52,759 nucleotides of DNA, taken from assembly GCA_035476635.1 (NCBI GenBank), contig DATILI010000109.1:1-52759 (forward strand), written 5' to 3'. The position numbers and the translations under genes are program-made. Shown here one piece after another: positions 44,125 to 52,423 of this stretch (position 1 is the stretch's first letter; every line of letters starts with the position of its first letter). Source of the stretch: DATILI01 sp035476635. Its GTDB lineage: Bacteria > Pseudomonadota > Gammaproteobacteria > Burkholderiales > Burkholderiaceae_C. The notes beneath the pieces are model-generated. The model was not told where the DNA came from. It ran no database searches and worked only from the letters and a program-made list of their open reading frames with translations.

Positions 44125-45258
44125 ATGGCCCAAGCCTTTGACATTTGTATTCGTGGTGCCGGAATCGTCGGCAGCACACTCGCGTTGCTGCTGGCCCGCG
44201 AGCGCCTGCGCGTGGCGCTGGTTTCCAGCACCGCCGCACCCGCCCCGGACAAAAGCGATGTGCGCGCCTATGCGCTCAACGCCACATCGCGCGGCATGCT
44301 TGATGCCCTGCGCTGTTGGCCGGAACCGGCCCTGGCCACGGCCGTGCAAGCCATGCGGATCTGCGGCGACGATGGCGGCGAGGTCAATTTCAGCGCTGCT
44401 GAACAGGGGGCCGAGGCGCTCGCCTGGATTGTCGACGTGCAGGCGCTGCAAGCACGCCTGTCAGACGCCGTGCGCTACCAGCCCTTGATCGAGCCGCTGC
44501 CGGCGCCACCGCAAGAGGCAACGCTTACGGTGGTCTGCGAAGGCAAGGCCAGTGCGACGCGGGCGGACTTGGGCGTGGACTACGACGTCACGCCCTACCA
44601 CCAGCACGCCATCGCCACGCGCCTGACCTGTGAAAAACCGCATGGCCAGGTGGCGCGCCAATGGTTCGGACCCGATGGCAGCATCCTGGCTTTTTTGCCG
44701 CTGGATGGCGTGCAAGGGAACTCGGTGGCCGTTGTCTGGTCTGTCGATGAGGCCCAGGCACCCCAGCTGTTGGCCCTGGACGCGAAGGATCTTGCAAACC
44801 GGCTGGAACAGGCCAGCCACCAGTGCATGGGACAACTTGAGGTGATTTGTGAGCGCGCCGCCTGGCCGCTGCAACTGGCAACGGCCAGCCGCTGGGTCGG
44901 GAGTTTTTCTTCCGCCACGCCAGCACGGGCCTGGGCCCTGGCAGGCGACGCGGCGCATACAGTGCATCCGCTGGCGGGCCAGGGGCTGAACCTGGGCCTG
45001 GCGGACGCCGCGGGGCTGGCGCAGGTCCTGCGCGAGCGCGAATATTGGCGCTCGGTAGGCGATGCGAAGCTGCTGCGCCGCTACGAGCGTTCGCGCAAGG
45101 CCAGCCTGCTGGCACTGGCTGGCGCGACCGACGGCTTGCAACGGTTGTTTGCGCGCAGCGACGCCGCTACGCAAAACCTGCGCAACTGGGGAATGAAAGG
45201 CTTTGAGCGCAGTGGCCTGCTCAAGTCCTGGGTGGCACGGCAGGCCATGGGCTTGTAG
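44125..45258 (+). CDS. UbiH/VisC-family FAD-dependent hydroxylase
   Basis: A 377-residue flavoprotein monooxygenase. It has the dinucleotide motif ICIRGAGIVGSTLALLLA near residue 8, DVRAYALNATSRGML near residue 45, and the second FAD motif ALAGDAAHTVHPLAGQGLNLGLADA near residue 272, the UbiH/COQ6 signature. It probably hydroxylates the ubiquinone ring; which position (UbiH, UbiF, UbiI or UbiM type) cannot be told by eye. No ribosome binding site precedes the ATG, and TACAAT ends seven bases upstream, so a leaderless mRNA is likely. It is followed after 38 bases by dsbC. Confidence 0.85.
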   Translation: MAQAFDICIRGAGIVGSTLALLLARERLRVALVSSTAAPAPDKSDVRAYALNATSRGMLDALRCWPEPALATAVQAMRICGDDGGEVNFSAAEQGAEALAWIVDVQALQARLSDAVRYQPLIEPLPAPPQEATLTVVCEGKASATRADLGVDYDVTPYHQHAIATRLTCEKPHGQVARQWFGPDGSILAFLPLDGVQGNSVAVVWSVDEAQAPQLLALDAKDLANRLEQASHQCMGQLEVICERAAWPLQLATASRWVGSFSSATPARAWALAGDAAHTVHPLAGQGLNLGLADAAGLAQVLREREYWRSVGDAKLLRRYERSRKASLLALAGATDGLQRLFARSDAATQNLRNWGMKGFERSGLLKSWVARQAMGL

Positions 45259-45296
45259 GCTTGATTGACGACGATTATTTGAACGACTGGAAGAAC

Positions 45297-46010
45297 ATGA
45301 ACCACCGCAAACTCCTGCTGGCCATCGCCGCCTTGGGGTTAGCCCTCACGGCCAGCGCACAGGAAGCCACCATTCGCAAGAACCTGGCCGAGCGCATTCC
45401 GCAGATGCAGAAGATCGACGAGGTCAACAAGACCGGCATGCCGGGCCTGTATGAGCTGCGCGTCAACGGCACCGACATCCTCTATACCGATGCCGAAGGA
45501 AACTTCCTGATCCAGGGCAACCTGATCGACACCAAGCAAAAGCGCAACCTGACGGAAGAGCGGACGGAAAAGCTGCTGGCTGTCGCCTTCGATACGCTGC
45601 CGGTCAAGGACGCCTTCACCATCGTGCGCGGCAACGGCAAGCGCAAGCTCGCGGTGTTCGAAGACCCGAACTGCGGCTACTGCAAGCGCTTCGAGCGCGA
45701 TTTGCAGAAGGTGGACAACGTCACCATCCACATGTTCCTCTACCCCGTCCTCGGCCCCGACTCGAACGAGAAGTCGCGCAACATCTGGTGCGCCAAGGAC
45801 AAGGTCCGCGCCTGGCAGGACTGGATGGTGCGCGACGTGCAGGCCGCGCCTGGTTCCTGCGATGCCGTGGCGATCACGCGCAACCTCGAGTTCGGCAAGA
45901 AGCACAAGATCACCGGCACGCCGACCTTGATCTTCGCCGATGGTTCGCGCGTACCGGGCGCCATCAATGCGCAGCAGGTGGAGAAAATGCTGGCCGAAGC
46001 GAAGAACTGA
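45297..46010 (+). CDS. dsbC: Thiol:disulfide interchange protein DsbC
   Basis: A 237-residue periplasmic disulfide isomerase. The signal peptide is KLLLAIAALGLALTASAQ. It continues with an N-terminal dimerisation domain (GLYELRVNGTDILYTDAEGNFLIQGNLID) and a thioredoxin-like domain with the CGYC active site near residues 126-129 and the cis-proline segment ITGTPTLIFADG near residue 207. It repairs wrong disulfides, with DsbD as reductant. The ATG at 45297 (GGAAG nearby) gives a clean signal peptide; an in-frame TTG at 45261 would place twelve charged residues before it. Confidence 0.95.
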   Translation: MNHRKLLLAIAALGLALTASAQEATIRKNLAERIPQMQKIDEVNKTGMPGLYELRVNGTDILYTDAEGNFLIQGNLIDTKQKRNLTEERTEKLLAVAFDTLPVKDAFTIVRGNGKRKLAVFEDPNCGYCKRFERDLQKVDNVTIHMFLYPVLGPDSNEKSRNIWCAKDKVRAWQDWMVRDVQAAPGSCDAVAITRNLEFGKKHKITGTPTLIFADGSRVPGAINAQQVEKMLAEAKN

Positions 46011-46064
46011 AGCGTACTCGGTTCGATTTCAGGAGCGGCCGGCGCCTGAAGTATTCTTCCCGTC

Positions 46065-47861
46065 ATGGCCCCTACTCCCCAAAAGCAATCCACCGAGGCC
46101 TTGCCCGCCATCCAGTACCGCATCGAACTGGCGGACCTGCATGCGCACCTGTACCGCATTGCGCTGGTCATCGCCCGGCCCGCAGCCACCCAGCGCGTCT
46201 CGCTGCCGGTATGGATTCCGGGCAGCTACATGGTGCGGGAATTTTCCAAGCATTTGCAGCAGCTGACCGCGCGCCAGGGCTCGCACCGCGTGGCGGTGAA
46301 CCAGCTGGACAAGAACAGCTGGGAAGTGCAGGCCAATCCGGCCAAGCCGCTGGTGCTGGACTATGAGGTCTATGCCTTCGACAGCTCCGTCCGTACGGCC
46401 TGGCTGGACGCAACGCGCGGTTTTTTCAACGGCACCAGCCTGTGCCTGCGCGTGCATGGGCAGGAAGACCTGCCCCACGCCCTGGAGTTGGTGGCGGCCA
46501 AGGCCACGGCGCACTGGCACGTGGCCACCGGCCTGGCCACGCAAAAGGTCAACAAGACCGGTTTTGGCCAGTACCTCGCTGCCAGCTACGACGAGCTGGC
46601 CGACAGCCCGGTGGAAATGGGCGAATTCTGGAGCGGCGAGTTCAAGGCCAGCGGCGTGCCGCACCGCTTCGTGGTGGCCGGAGCGGCGTCGTCTTTCGAT
46701 GGCCAGCGCCTGCTGGCCGACGCCCGCAAGATTTGCGAAGCCGCCATCCGCTTCTGGCACGGCAGCCACAAGCCGCCGCACAAGAACTATGTCTTCATGC
46801 TCAATGCGGTGGACGACGGCTATGGCGGGCTGGAACACCGCAACTCCACCGCCCTGATCTGCAACCGGCGCGACCTGCCGCGACTGGGCGAGAGCCGGGC
46901 CACAGACGGCTACACCACGCTGCTGGGCCTGATCAGCCACGAATACTTTCACACCTGGAACGTCAAGCGCCTGCGCCCGGCGGAGTTCCTGCGCTACCAG
47001 TACGACAGCGAGCAGTACACGCAGATGCTCTGGTTCTTCGAGGGTTTCACCAGCTACTACGACGACCTGCTACTGCGCCGCGCCGGCTTGCTGGACGATG
47101 CGGGCTACCTGAAGCTGCTCAACAAGACCATCAACCAGGTCCAGCAGACACCCGGGCGGGCCATCCAGTCGGTGGCGCAGTCCAGCATGGACAGCTGGAT
47201 CAAGTATTACCGCCAGGACGAAAACACGCCCAACGCCACGGTGAGCTACTACACCAAGGGCGCCCTGGTGGCGCTGTGCTTTGACCTGACCTTGCGGCGC
47301 GAAGGCCGCAGCTCGCTGGACGAAGTCATGCGCGGCTTGTGGGCGCGCTGCATGGCGGCGCCGCACAGCGGGGCCATGAGTGAGGCCGACTTCGCCGCCG
47401 TGCTGGCCGAATTGGGCGGTCGCTCGTTTGCACCCGAAATCGCCGCATGGGTGCACGGCACGGACGAATTGCCGCTCAAGGAACTGTTGGCCCAGCACGG
47501 CGTGACCTTGCACGACGACCCGGCGCAATGGGCGCAACGCCTGGGCTTGCGCGTGGCCGAAACACCGGGTCTGCAGGTCAAGATCGTGCTGCGCGGCGGT
47601 GCCGCCGAGCAGGCTGGTTTCGCGCCCGGCGACGAATGGCTTGGCGTGGAAACAGAGGCCGGCGGCTGGCGCATGCACAAGGTCGATGACCTGCCGTTTT
47701 ACGCGGGCCAATCGCAGCGGGTCACTGCCCTGGTGGCACGCGACAAGCGCTTGCTGCGCCTGTCCCTCGCGTTGCCGGCACAAGTCAGCACCGCGCGGCT
47801 GGCCTTGCATGACGCCGCACTGGCCGCGCCATGGCTGGCTTCGACACACACCAGCGGCTGA
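46065..47861 (+). CDS. M61 family metallopeptidase with PDZ domain
   Basis: A 598-residue glycyl-aminopeptidase-like enzyme. The N-terminal beta domain contains the family motif LPVWIPGSYMVREFSKHL near residue 46. The catalytic zinc site is HEYFH at residues 292-296 with downstream WFFEGFTSYYDDLLL supplying the third ligand. The last 100 residues form a PDZ-like domain (GGAAEQAGFAPGDEWLGV). No signal peptide is evident, so it is probably cytoplasmic. No ribosome binding site is seen; TATTCT ends seven bases before the ATG. Its end overlaps the DUF3108 gene by 31 bases. Confidence 0.92.
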   Translation: MAPTPQKQSTEALPAIQYRIELADLHAHLYRIALVIARPAATQRVSLPVWIPGSYMVREFSKHLQQLTARQGSHRVAVNQLDKNSWEVQANPAKPLVLDYEVYAFDSSVRTAWLDATRGFFNGTSLCLRVHGQEDLPHALELVAAKATAHWHVATGLATQKVNKTGFGQYLAASYDELADSPVEMGEFWSGEFKASGVPHRFVVAGAASSFDGQRLLADARKICEAAIRFWHGSHKPPHKNYVFMLNAVDDGYGGLEHRNSTALICNRRDLPRLGESRATDGYTTLLGLISHEYFHTWNVKRLRPAEFLRYQYDSEQYTQMLWFFEGFTSYYDDLLLRRAGLLDDAGYLKLLNKTINQVQQTPGRAIQSVAQSSMDSWIKYYRQDENTPNATVSYYTKGALVALCFDLTLRREGRSSLDEVMRGLWARCMAAPHSGAMSEADFAAVLAELGGRSFAPEIAAWVHGTDELPLKELLAQHGVTLHDDPAQWAQRLGLRVAETPGLQVKIVLRGGAAEQAGFAPGDEWLGVETEAGGWRMHKVDDLPFYAGQSQRVTALVARDKRLLRLSLALPAQVSTARLALHDAALAAPWLASTHTSG

Positions 47862-48874
47862 TCGGCGGCATCGTCCTCGCGGTGCTGCTGGGCCATTGGG
47901 CCGCGCTGGCCTGGCTGCACTCGGTCTGGCAAGACGCGCCGCTGCTGCGGCCATTGGCCACACCCATGTACACGCGCCTGCTGGCGCCAGCGCCTGCGCC
48001 GCCAGCCCCCGTTCCTCAGAAAAAGACCGTGCCGGCCCGCGCGCACCGAGGCCTGGCCGCAGCCACACCAAGAGCTTCCAGCGAACCACCGCCGCAAAGC
48101 GCTCCCATCGAAGCGCCAACCTCCTCGGCGCCCGATGCGCAACCAGCCGCGCCCCCCGAAGAACCCGCGCGCCAGGAGATCATCCCTGCACCGGAGAGCG
48201 TCACTACGACCATTGCTGCCACGCCCACCTTGCCCGACCTCTGGCCCGCCGACACGCAGCTGAGCTACGCCCTAAGCGGCTACTACCGTGGTGAACTCCA
48301 CGGGGACGCGCGCGTGCAATGGCAACGCCAGGGCGAGCGCTACCAGGTGCGCATCGAAGTCGACATCGGGCTGCTGGCCAGCCTGTCGATGACCAGCCAG
48401 GGCGACGTCACGCGCGAGGGCCTGGTGCCGCGGGCCTACGAAGAACTGGTGCGCGGCAGGCGGCGCGGAGCTGTGCTCGGCGAACAGAACATCACACTGG
48501 ACAACGGCGCCAAGGTGCCGCGCCCCGATGGCGTTCAAGACACCGCCAGCCAGTTCGTAGCGCTCACCCACCAATTCACCAGCGGCCGTGCCACGCTGGA
48601 AGTCGGGCGCCAGGTTCGGTTCTGGATGGCCCGCCCGGGCGGAGTGGACCAGTGGTCCTATGACATGACGGAAGAGGTCATTTTGCAAACGCCGCGCTTA
48701 GGCCCCGTGCGCGCCATCCACCTCAAGCCGCGCCCGATTGCCAATCCGCGCGGCAACATCGTGGCGGAAATGTGGTTTGCACCGAGCCTGCAAAACCTGC
48801 CGGTGCGCATTCGCATCCGGGTCGGCGAAGACAGCTTCATCGACCTGCTGGTCGACCGCATAGAACAACGTTGA
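47831..48874 (+). CDS. DUF3108 domain-containing membrane-anchored protein
   Basis: A 347-residue protein with one N-terminal hydrophobic helix (RLIGGIVLAVLLGHWAALAWL) acting as anchor. A Pro/Ala-rich linker follows to about residue 130 (PAPAPPAPVPQKK, EAPTSSAPDAQPAAPPEEP). The C-terminal DUF3108 fold begins at LSYALSGYYRGELHGDARVQW and ends FIDLLVDRIEQR. The linker resembles those that span the periplasm, so an envelope location is inferred. Function is unknown. Translation is probably coupled to the M61 peptidase gene by the 31-base overlap. Confidence 0.85.
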   Translation: MAGFDTHQRLIGGIVLAVLLGHWAALAWLHSVWQDAPLLRPLATPMYTRLLAPAPAPPAPVPQKKTVPARAHRGLAAATPRASSEPPPQSAPIEAPTSSAPDAQPAAPPEEPARQEIIPAPESVTTTIAATPTLPDLWPADTQLSYALSGYYRGELHGDARVQWQRQGERYQVRIEVDIGLLASLSMTSQGDVTREGLVPRAYEELVRGRRRGAVLGEQNITLDNGAKVPRPDGVQDTASQFVALTHQFTSGRATLEVGRQVRFWMARPGGVDQWSYDMTEEVILQTPRLGPVRAIHLKPRPIANPRGNIVAEMWFAPSLQNLPVRIRIRVGEDSFIDLLVDRIEQR

Positions 48875-48947
48875 GAGCTTGCGGGACAGACCGGAGCGCA
48901 GCGCAGCGCTGTCCTCAACTGATCAGGATGGCAACCGCCAAGGCTTC

Positions 48948-50243
48948 TCATTTAGGCCGCTGGTCAACCACCCGCTTGGCCTTGCCCAGGCTGCGCTCGA
49001 TGCCGCCTTCCGCGCGCAACTCGACATCCACGCTGGTGCCCACGTAGGTCTTGATTTCATGCTGCAGCAGCGCCGCTGCGGCGACGGCCTCGGCGGACTC
49101 CGGCGCCACGCCGCAGCGCGTCTCCACCGCCACGCGCAGATTGTCCAGCGGGCCGTCGCGCCACAGGATGCACTGGTAGTGCGCGCTGAGTTCGGGGCGC
49201 TTCAGGATCAACTCTTCGATCTGCGTGGGAAAGACGTTGACGCCGCGCACGATCATCATGTCGTCGCTGCGGCCGGTGATCTTTTCCATGCGGCGCATGG
49301 TCCGCGCGGTGCCGGGCAAAAGCCGCGTAAGGTCGCGCGTGCGGTAGCGGATGATGGGCAGGGCTTCCTTGGTAAGGCTGGTGAATACGAGTTCGCCCAG
49401 TTCGCCGTCGGCCACCGGCTCCCCGGTCTCGGGGTTGATGGTTTCCGGGTAGAAGTGGTCCTCCCAGATGGTCGGGCCGTCCTTGGTTTCCACGCACTCG
49501 CTGGCCACGCCCGGGCCAATCACTTCCGACAGGCCGTAGATGTCCACCGCGTCGATGCCCATGCGCTGCTCGATCGCGTGGCGCATGTCGTTGGTCCAGG
49601 GTTCGGCGCCGAAGATGCCGACGCGCAGGCTCGATTCCGCCGGCTTCATGCCCTGGCGTTCGAATTCGTCGGCGATCGCCAGCATGTAGCTGGGCGTGAC
49701 CATGATGATGTCGGGCCGGAAGTCGGCCATCAGTTGCACCTGGCGCTCGGTCTGGCCGCCGCCAAAGGGCACCACGGTCAGGCCCAGCTTCTCCGCACCG
49801 TAGTGCGCGCCCAGTCCGCCGGTGAAGAGGCCGTAGCCGTAGCTCACATGCACCAGGTCGCCGGGCCGCGCACCGGCGGCGCGGATGCTGCGCGCCACCA
49901 GGCCGGCCCACATCTCGATGTCGTTCTTCGTATAGCCCACCACCGTAGGTTTGCCGGTGGTTCCGCTGGATGCGTGGATGCGCACGCACTGCTCGCGCGG
50001 TACAGCGAACATGCCGAACGGATAGTTGTCGCGCAAGTCTTTCTTGGTGGTGAAGGGAAACTTCGAGAGATCGGCAAGCGTGCGGCAGTCGCCGGGATGC
50101 ACACCGGCCGCATCGAACTTCGCGCGGTAGACGGTGGAGTTGGCGTAGGCATGCTGCAGCGTGGCCTGCAGCCGCTGAAGCTGCAGCGCGCGCAATTCAT
50201 CGACAGACGCCTTTTCGATGGGGTCCAGTGGAAAACTCTTCAT
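48948..50243 (-). CDS. paaK: Phenylacetate-CoA ligase
   Basis: A 431-residue AMP-forming enzyme that activates phenylacetate to phenylacetyl-CoA. Adenylate-family motifs are RIHASSGTTGKPTVVGYTKND near residue 93, YGYGLFTGGLGAHYGAEKLG near residue 135, FGAEPWTNDMR, DIYGLSEVIGPGVA near residue 235, YRTRDLTRLLPGT and the C-terminal GRSDDMMIVRGVNVFPTQIE near residue 330. The ATG at 50243 is used; the preceding TTG at 50258 is less likely. It is last in the paaG-paaI-paaK run. Confidence 0.96.
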   Translation of the reverse strand: MKSFPLDPIEKASVDELRALQLQRLQATLQHAYANSTVYRAKFDAAGVHPGDCRTLADLSKFPFTTKKDLRDNYPFGMFAVPREQCVRIHASSGTTGKPTVVGYTKNDIEMWAGLVARSIRAAGARPGDLVHVSYGYGLFTGGLGAHYGAEKLGLTVVPFGGGQTERQVQLMADFRPDIIMVTPSYMLAIADEFERQGMKPAESSLRVGIFGAEPWTNDMRHAIEQRMGIDAVDIYGLSEVIGPGVASECVETKDGPTIWEDHFYPETINPETGEPVADGELGELVFTSLTKEALPIIRYRTRDLTRLLPGTARTMRRMEKITGRSDDMMIVRGVNVFPTQIEELILKRPELSAHYQCILWRDGPLDNLRVAVETRCGVAPESAEAVAAAALLQHEIKTYVGTSVDVELRAEGGIERSLGKAKRVVDQRPK

Positions 50244-50258
50244 TTGTGGCCTGCCCAA

Positions 50259-50690
50259 TCAGGTTGGAGGGATGACGCTGCCCGGTATCTGCGTGCTCTT
50301 GCCGCGGAACATCGCGACCATTTCGCCACGCTGGTTGTGCACCTTCATGTCGTAGATGCCATGGCGGCCCTGCAGGGTTTGCTCGGCGCCTTCGCAAGTC
50401 AGCACGTCCCCCAGTTGCGCAGGCCTCAGGAACTCGATGCTGCAGCCCGCGGCCACCGTGGCCAGGTTGCGGCTGTTGCAGGCGAAGGCAAACGTGCTGT
50501 CGGCCAGGGTAAAGATGAAGCCGCCATGGCAGATCTTGTGGCCATTCAGGTGCAGAGTGCGTACGGACATGCGCATCGTCGCGCGGCCCGGTGCGCACTC
50601 GATCAGGTCCATGCCCATGGTGTCCTTGGACGCGGTGTCCACGGCGAACATTGATTCGCCGACGCGGCGCGCGAGCTCGGGAGCATCCAT
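50259..50690 (-). CDS. paaI: Hydroxyphenylacetyl-CoA thioesterase PaaI
   Basis: A 143-residue hotdog-fold thioesterase that removes dead-end hydroxylated CoA esters and frees CoA in the phenylacetate pathway. The family motif HLNGHKICHGGFIFTLADSTFAFACN is seen near residue 47, with the acidic catalytic residue in ADSTF. The ATG at 50690 shares a base with the paaG stop (TGATG). A GTG one codon upstream is the alternative. Confidence 0.94.
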   Translation of the reverse strand: MDAPELARRVGESMFAVDTASKDTMGMDLIECAPGRATMRMSVRTLHLNGHKICHGGFIFTLADSTFAFACNSRNLATVAAGCSIEFLRPAQLGDVLTCEGAEQTLQGRHGIYDMKVHNQRGEMVAMFRGKSTQIPGSVIPPT

Positions 50691-51484
50691 CACTCGCCCT
50701 TGAATGCAGGCGTGCGCTTTTCACGAAACGCCATCACGCCCTCGATGTAGTCGTGCGTCCTGCCCATGGCCGATTGCGTGTCGCGCTCGGCGTCGAGCTG
50801 CTGGTTCAGTGTGCGCGTCGTGCTTTCGCGCAGGATCTGGCGCGTCGCCACCAGCGCCTTGGTTGGCATGGCGGCGAGCTTCTCGGCCAACGCCGTTGCG
50901 GCGGCAACGCAGTCCTCGGCCACGTCCCAGATCATTCCCCACTCCTTGGCCTGCGTTGCCGGCAGCTTGTCGCCCGTCATCGCCAGCGCCATGGCACGCG
51001 CCAGGCCCAGGCGCTGCGTGAGGAACCAGGTGCCGCCCGCATCGGGTATCAGGCCGATCTTGCTGAAGGCCTGGATGAAGCTGGCCGAGGGTGCGGCAAT
51101 CGCGATGTCGCAGGTCATGGCCAGCGACGCGCCCGCGCCGGCAGCCACACCGTTGACCGCTGCGATGGTCGGCATGCGCAGGTTTTGCAGGCGGCGCGCG
51201 GTCGGGTTGAAGGCCTGGTCGATGACCGGCCCCGGGTCAGCTCGCTCCACGAGGTCGGGCCCCGGCTCGAAATCGAATTCAGCCAAGTCGGCCCCGGCGC
51301 AAAAACCACGGCCCGCACCGGTGATCACCAGTGCGCGAACGCTCTTGTCGGCCTCGGCCCGATCCAGCGCAGCCCACAGGTCGCGGTGCATCTGGCGCGT
51401 AAAGCTGTTCAGCGCCTGCGGCCGGTTGAGTGTGAGCAGCGCGACAGCGCCCTGGGACGAATACAGAACGGTGGGTTCAATCAT
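50690..51484 (-). CDS. paaG: PaaG-type 2-(1,2-epoxy-1,2-dihydrophenyl)acetyl-CoA isomerase
   Basis: A 264-residue crotonase-fold enzyme that isomerises ring-epoxidised phenylacetyl-CoA to the oxepin. The oxyanion-hole and active-site features are GAGRGFCAGADLAEF near residue 57 and FSKIGLIPDAGGTWFLTQRLG near residue 135. The aspartate in IPDAGG is the isomerase residue, and the two hydratase glutamates are absent. AAAGGAG precedes the ATG. It is first in the operon, under the divergent palindromic operator. Confidence 0.92.
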   Translation of the reverse strand: MIEPTVLYSSQGAVALLTLNRPQALNSFTRQMHRDLWAALDRAEADKSVRALVITGAGRGFCAGADLAEFDFEPGPDLVERADPGPVIDQAFNPTARRLQNLRMPTIAAVNGVAAGAGASLAMTCDIAIAAPSASFIQAFSKIGLIPDAGGTWFLTQRLGLARAMALAMTGDKLPATQAKEWGMIWDVAEDCVAAATALAEKLAAMPTKALVATRQILRESTTRTLNQQLDAERDTQSAMGRTHDYIEGVMAFREKRTPAFKGE

Positions 51485-51525
51485 GCAGTGGTCTCCTTTG
51501 GCCGTTTCCCGGGATGCGAATTTAC

Positions 51526-51553
51526 CATTAACCGACCGATTGGTCGGTTAATG
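51526..51553. promoter_or_regulatory. PaaR-type (TetR family) palindromic operator
   Basis: A perfect palindrome has 12-base arms, left arm CATTAACCGACC and right arm its exact complement, around GATT. It is centred between paaG and the divergent hydratase gene. The ACCGACC/GGTCGGT core is the type bound by TetR-family PaaR regulators of phenylacetate genes. It overlaps the expected -35 region of the plus-strand promoter, consistent with repression. The regulator gene is not in the window. Confidence 0.8.
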
Positions 51554-51565
51554 TTTTCCCTTGGG

Positions 51566-51571
51566 TATAGT
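51566..51571 (+). promoter_or_regulatory. -10 box of the PaaF-like hydratase gene
   Basis: TATAGT lies 12 bases downstream of the palindromic operator and 33 bases before the ATG at 51605. The -35 would fall inside the operator's right arm. Confidence 0.45.
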
Positions 51572-51604
51572 TTGGGCATTGCAACAGAAAAGCCGGAGAA
51601 ACAC

Positions 51605-52384
51605 ATGAACTACGAAATGATCACCGTCCACACCGAAGCCGGCAAAGTAGGCATCGTCACGCTGAACCGCCCCAAGCAGCTGAATGCGCTGAACAACCAG
51701 CTGATGGACGAACTGGGCCATGCGCTCAAGGCCTTCGACGCAGATGAGGGGATCGGCTGCAGTATCGTCACCGGCAGTGAGAAGGCGTTTGCCGCGGGCG
51801 CGGACATCGGCGCCATGGCCACCTACAGTTTTGCCGACGTCTACAAGGGTGACTACATCACGCGCAATTGGGAAACCATCCGCAGCATCCGCAAGCCGGT
51901 GATCGCGGCGGTCAGCGGTTTCGCGCTGGGCGGCGGCTGCGAGCTCGCAATGATGTGCGACTTCATCATCGCGGCCGACAACGCACGGTTCGGCCAGCCC
52001 GAGATCAAGCTCGGCATCATCCCCGGCGCCGGCGGCACGCAACGGCTGCCGCGCGCGGTGGGCAAGGCCAAGGCCATGGACCTGGCGCTGACCGGCCGCA
52101 TGATGGACGCAGCGGAAGCGGAGCGCGCAGGTTTGGTGAGCCGCATCGTACCGCTGGACAAGCTCATGGAAGAAGCGCTGGGCGCCGCGCTGATGATCTG
52201 CGACTACTCGCAAGTTGCCGTGATGGCCGCCAAGGAATCGATCAACCGCGCCTTTGAAAGCGGCCTCTCCGACGGAGTGATGTTCGAGCGCCGCCTATTC
52301 CACGCGCTGTTCGCCACCGCCGACCAGAAAGAAGGAATGGACGCATTTGTGAACAAGCGCAAGGCGGTGTTCAACCACCGCTGA
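51605..52384 (+). CDS. paaF: Enoyl-CoA hydratase (PaaF-like)
   Basis: A 259-residue crotonase. Both catalytic glutamates are present: Glu113 in GGGCELAMMCD and Glu133 in FGQPEIKLGIIPGAGGTQRL, the same 20-residue spacing as in classical hydratases. The oxyanion motif is KAFAAGADIGAM near residue 60. The ATG at 51605 follows GGAGA. The frame extends far upstream across the operator and paaG, but that is a shadow. Given the operator and neighbours, it likely hydrates an enoyl-CoA of the phenylacetate lower pathway. General beta-oxidation hydratase is the alternative. Confidence 0.9.
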   Translation: MNYEMITVHTEAGKVGIVTLNRPKQLNALNNQLMDELGHALKAFDADEGIGCSIVTGSEKAFAAGADIGAMATYSFADVYKGDYITRNWETIRSIRKPVIAAVSGFALGGGCELAMMCDFIIAADNARFGQPEIKLGIIPGAGGTQRLPRAVGKAKAMDLALTGRMMDAAEAERAGLVSRIVPLDKLMEEALGAALMICDYSQVAVMAAKESINRAFESGLSDGVMFERRLFHALFATADQKEGMDAFVNKRKAVFNHR

Positions 52385-52400
52385 ACGTTCACCCGGGTCA

Positions 52401-52420
52401 GCGGGGCGCCGGGCCCCCGC
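52401..52420. repeat. GC hairpin after the hydratase gene
   Basis: GCGGGG and CCCCGC are separated by eight bases, 16 bases after the stop. There is no T-run, so intrinsic termination is doubtful. It sits in the 39-base convergent gap. Confidence 0.4.
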
Positions 52421-52423
52421 GCT

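Noticed and set aside
50591..51604. Upstream extension of the PaaF-like hydratase frame
   Set aside because: It crosses the operator and runs antisense to paaG; the ATG at 51605 has a ribosome binding site and matches the family start.
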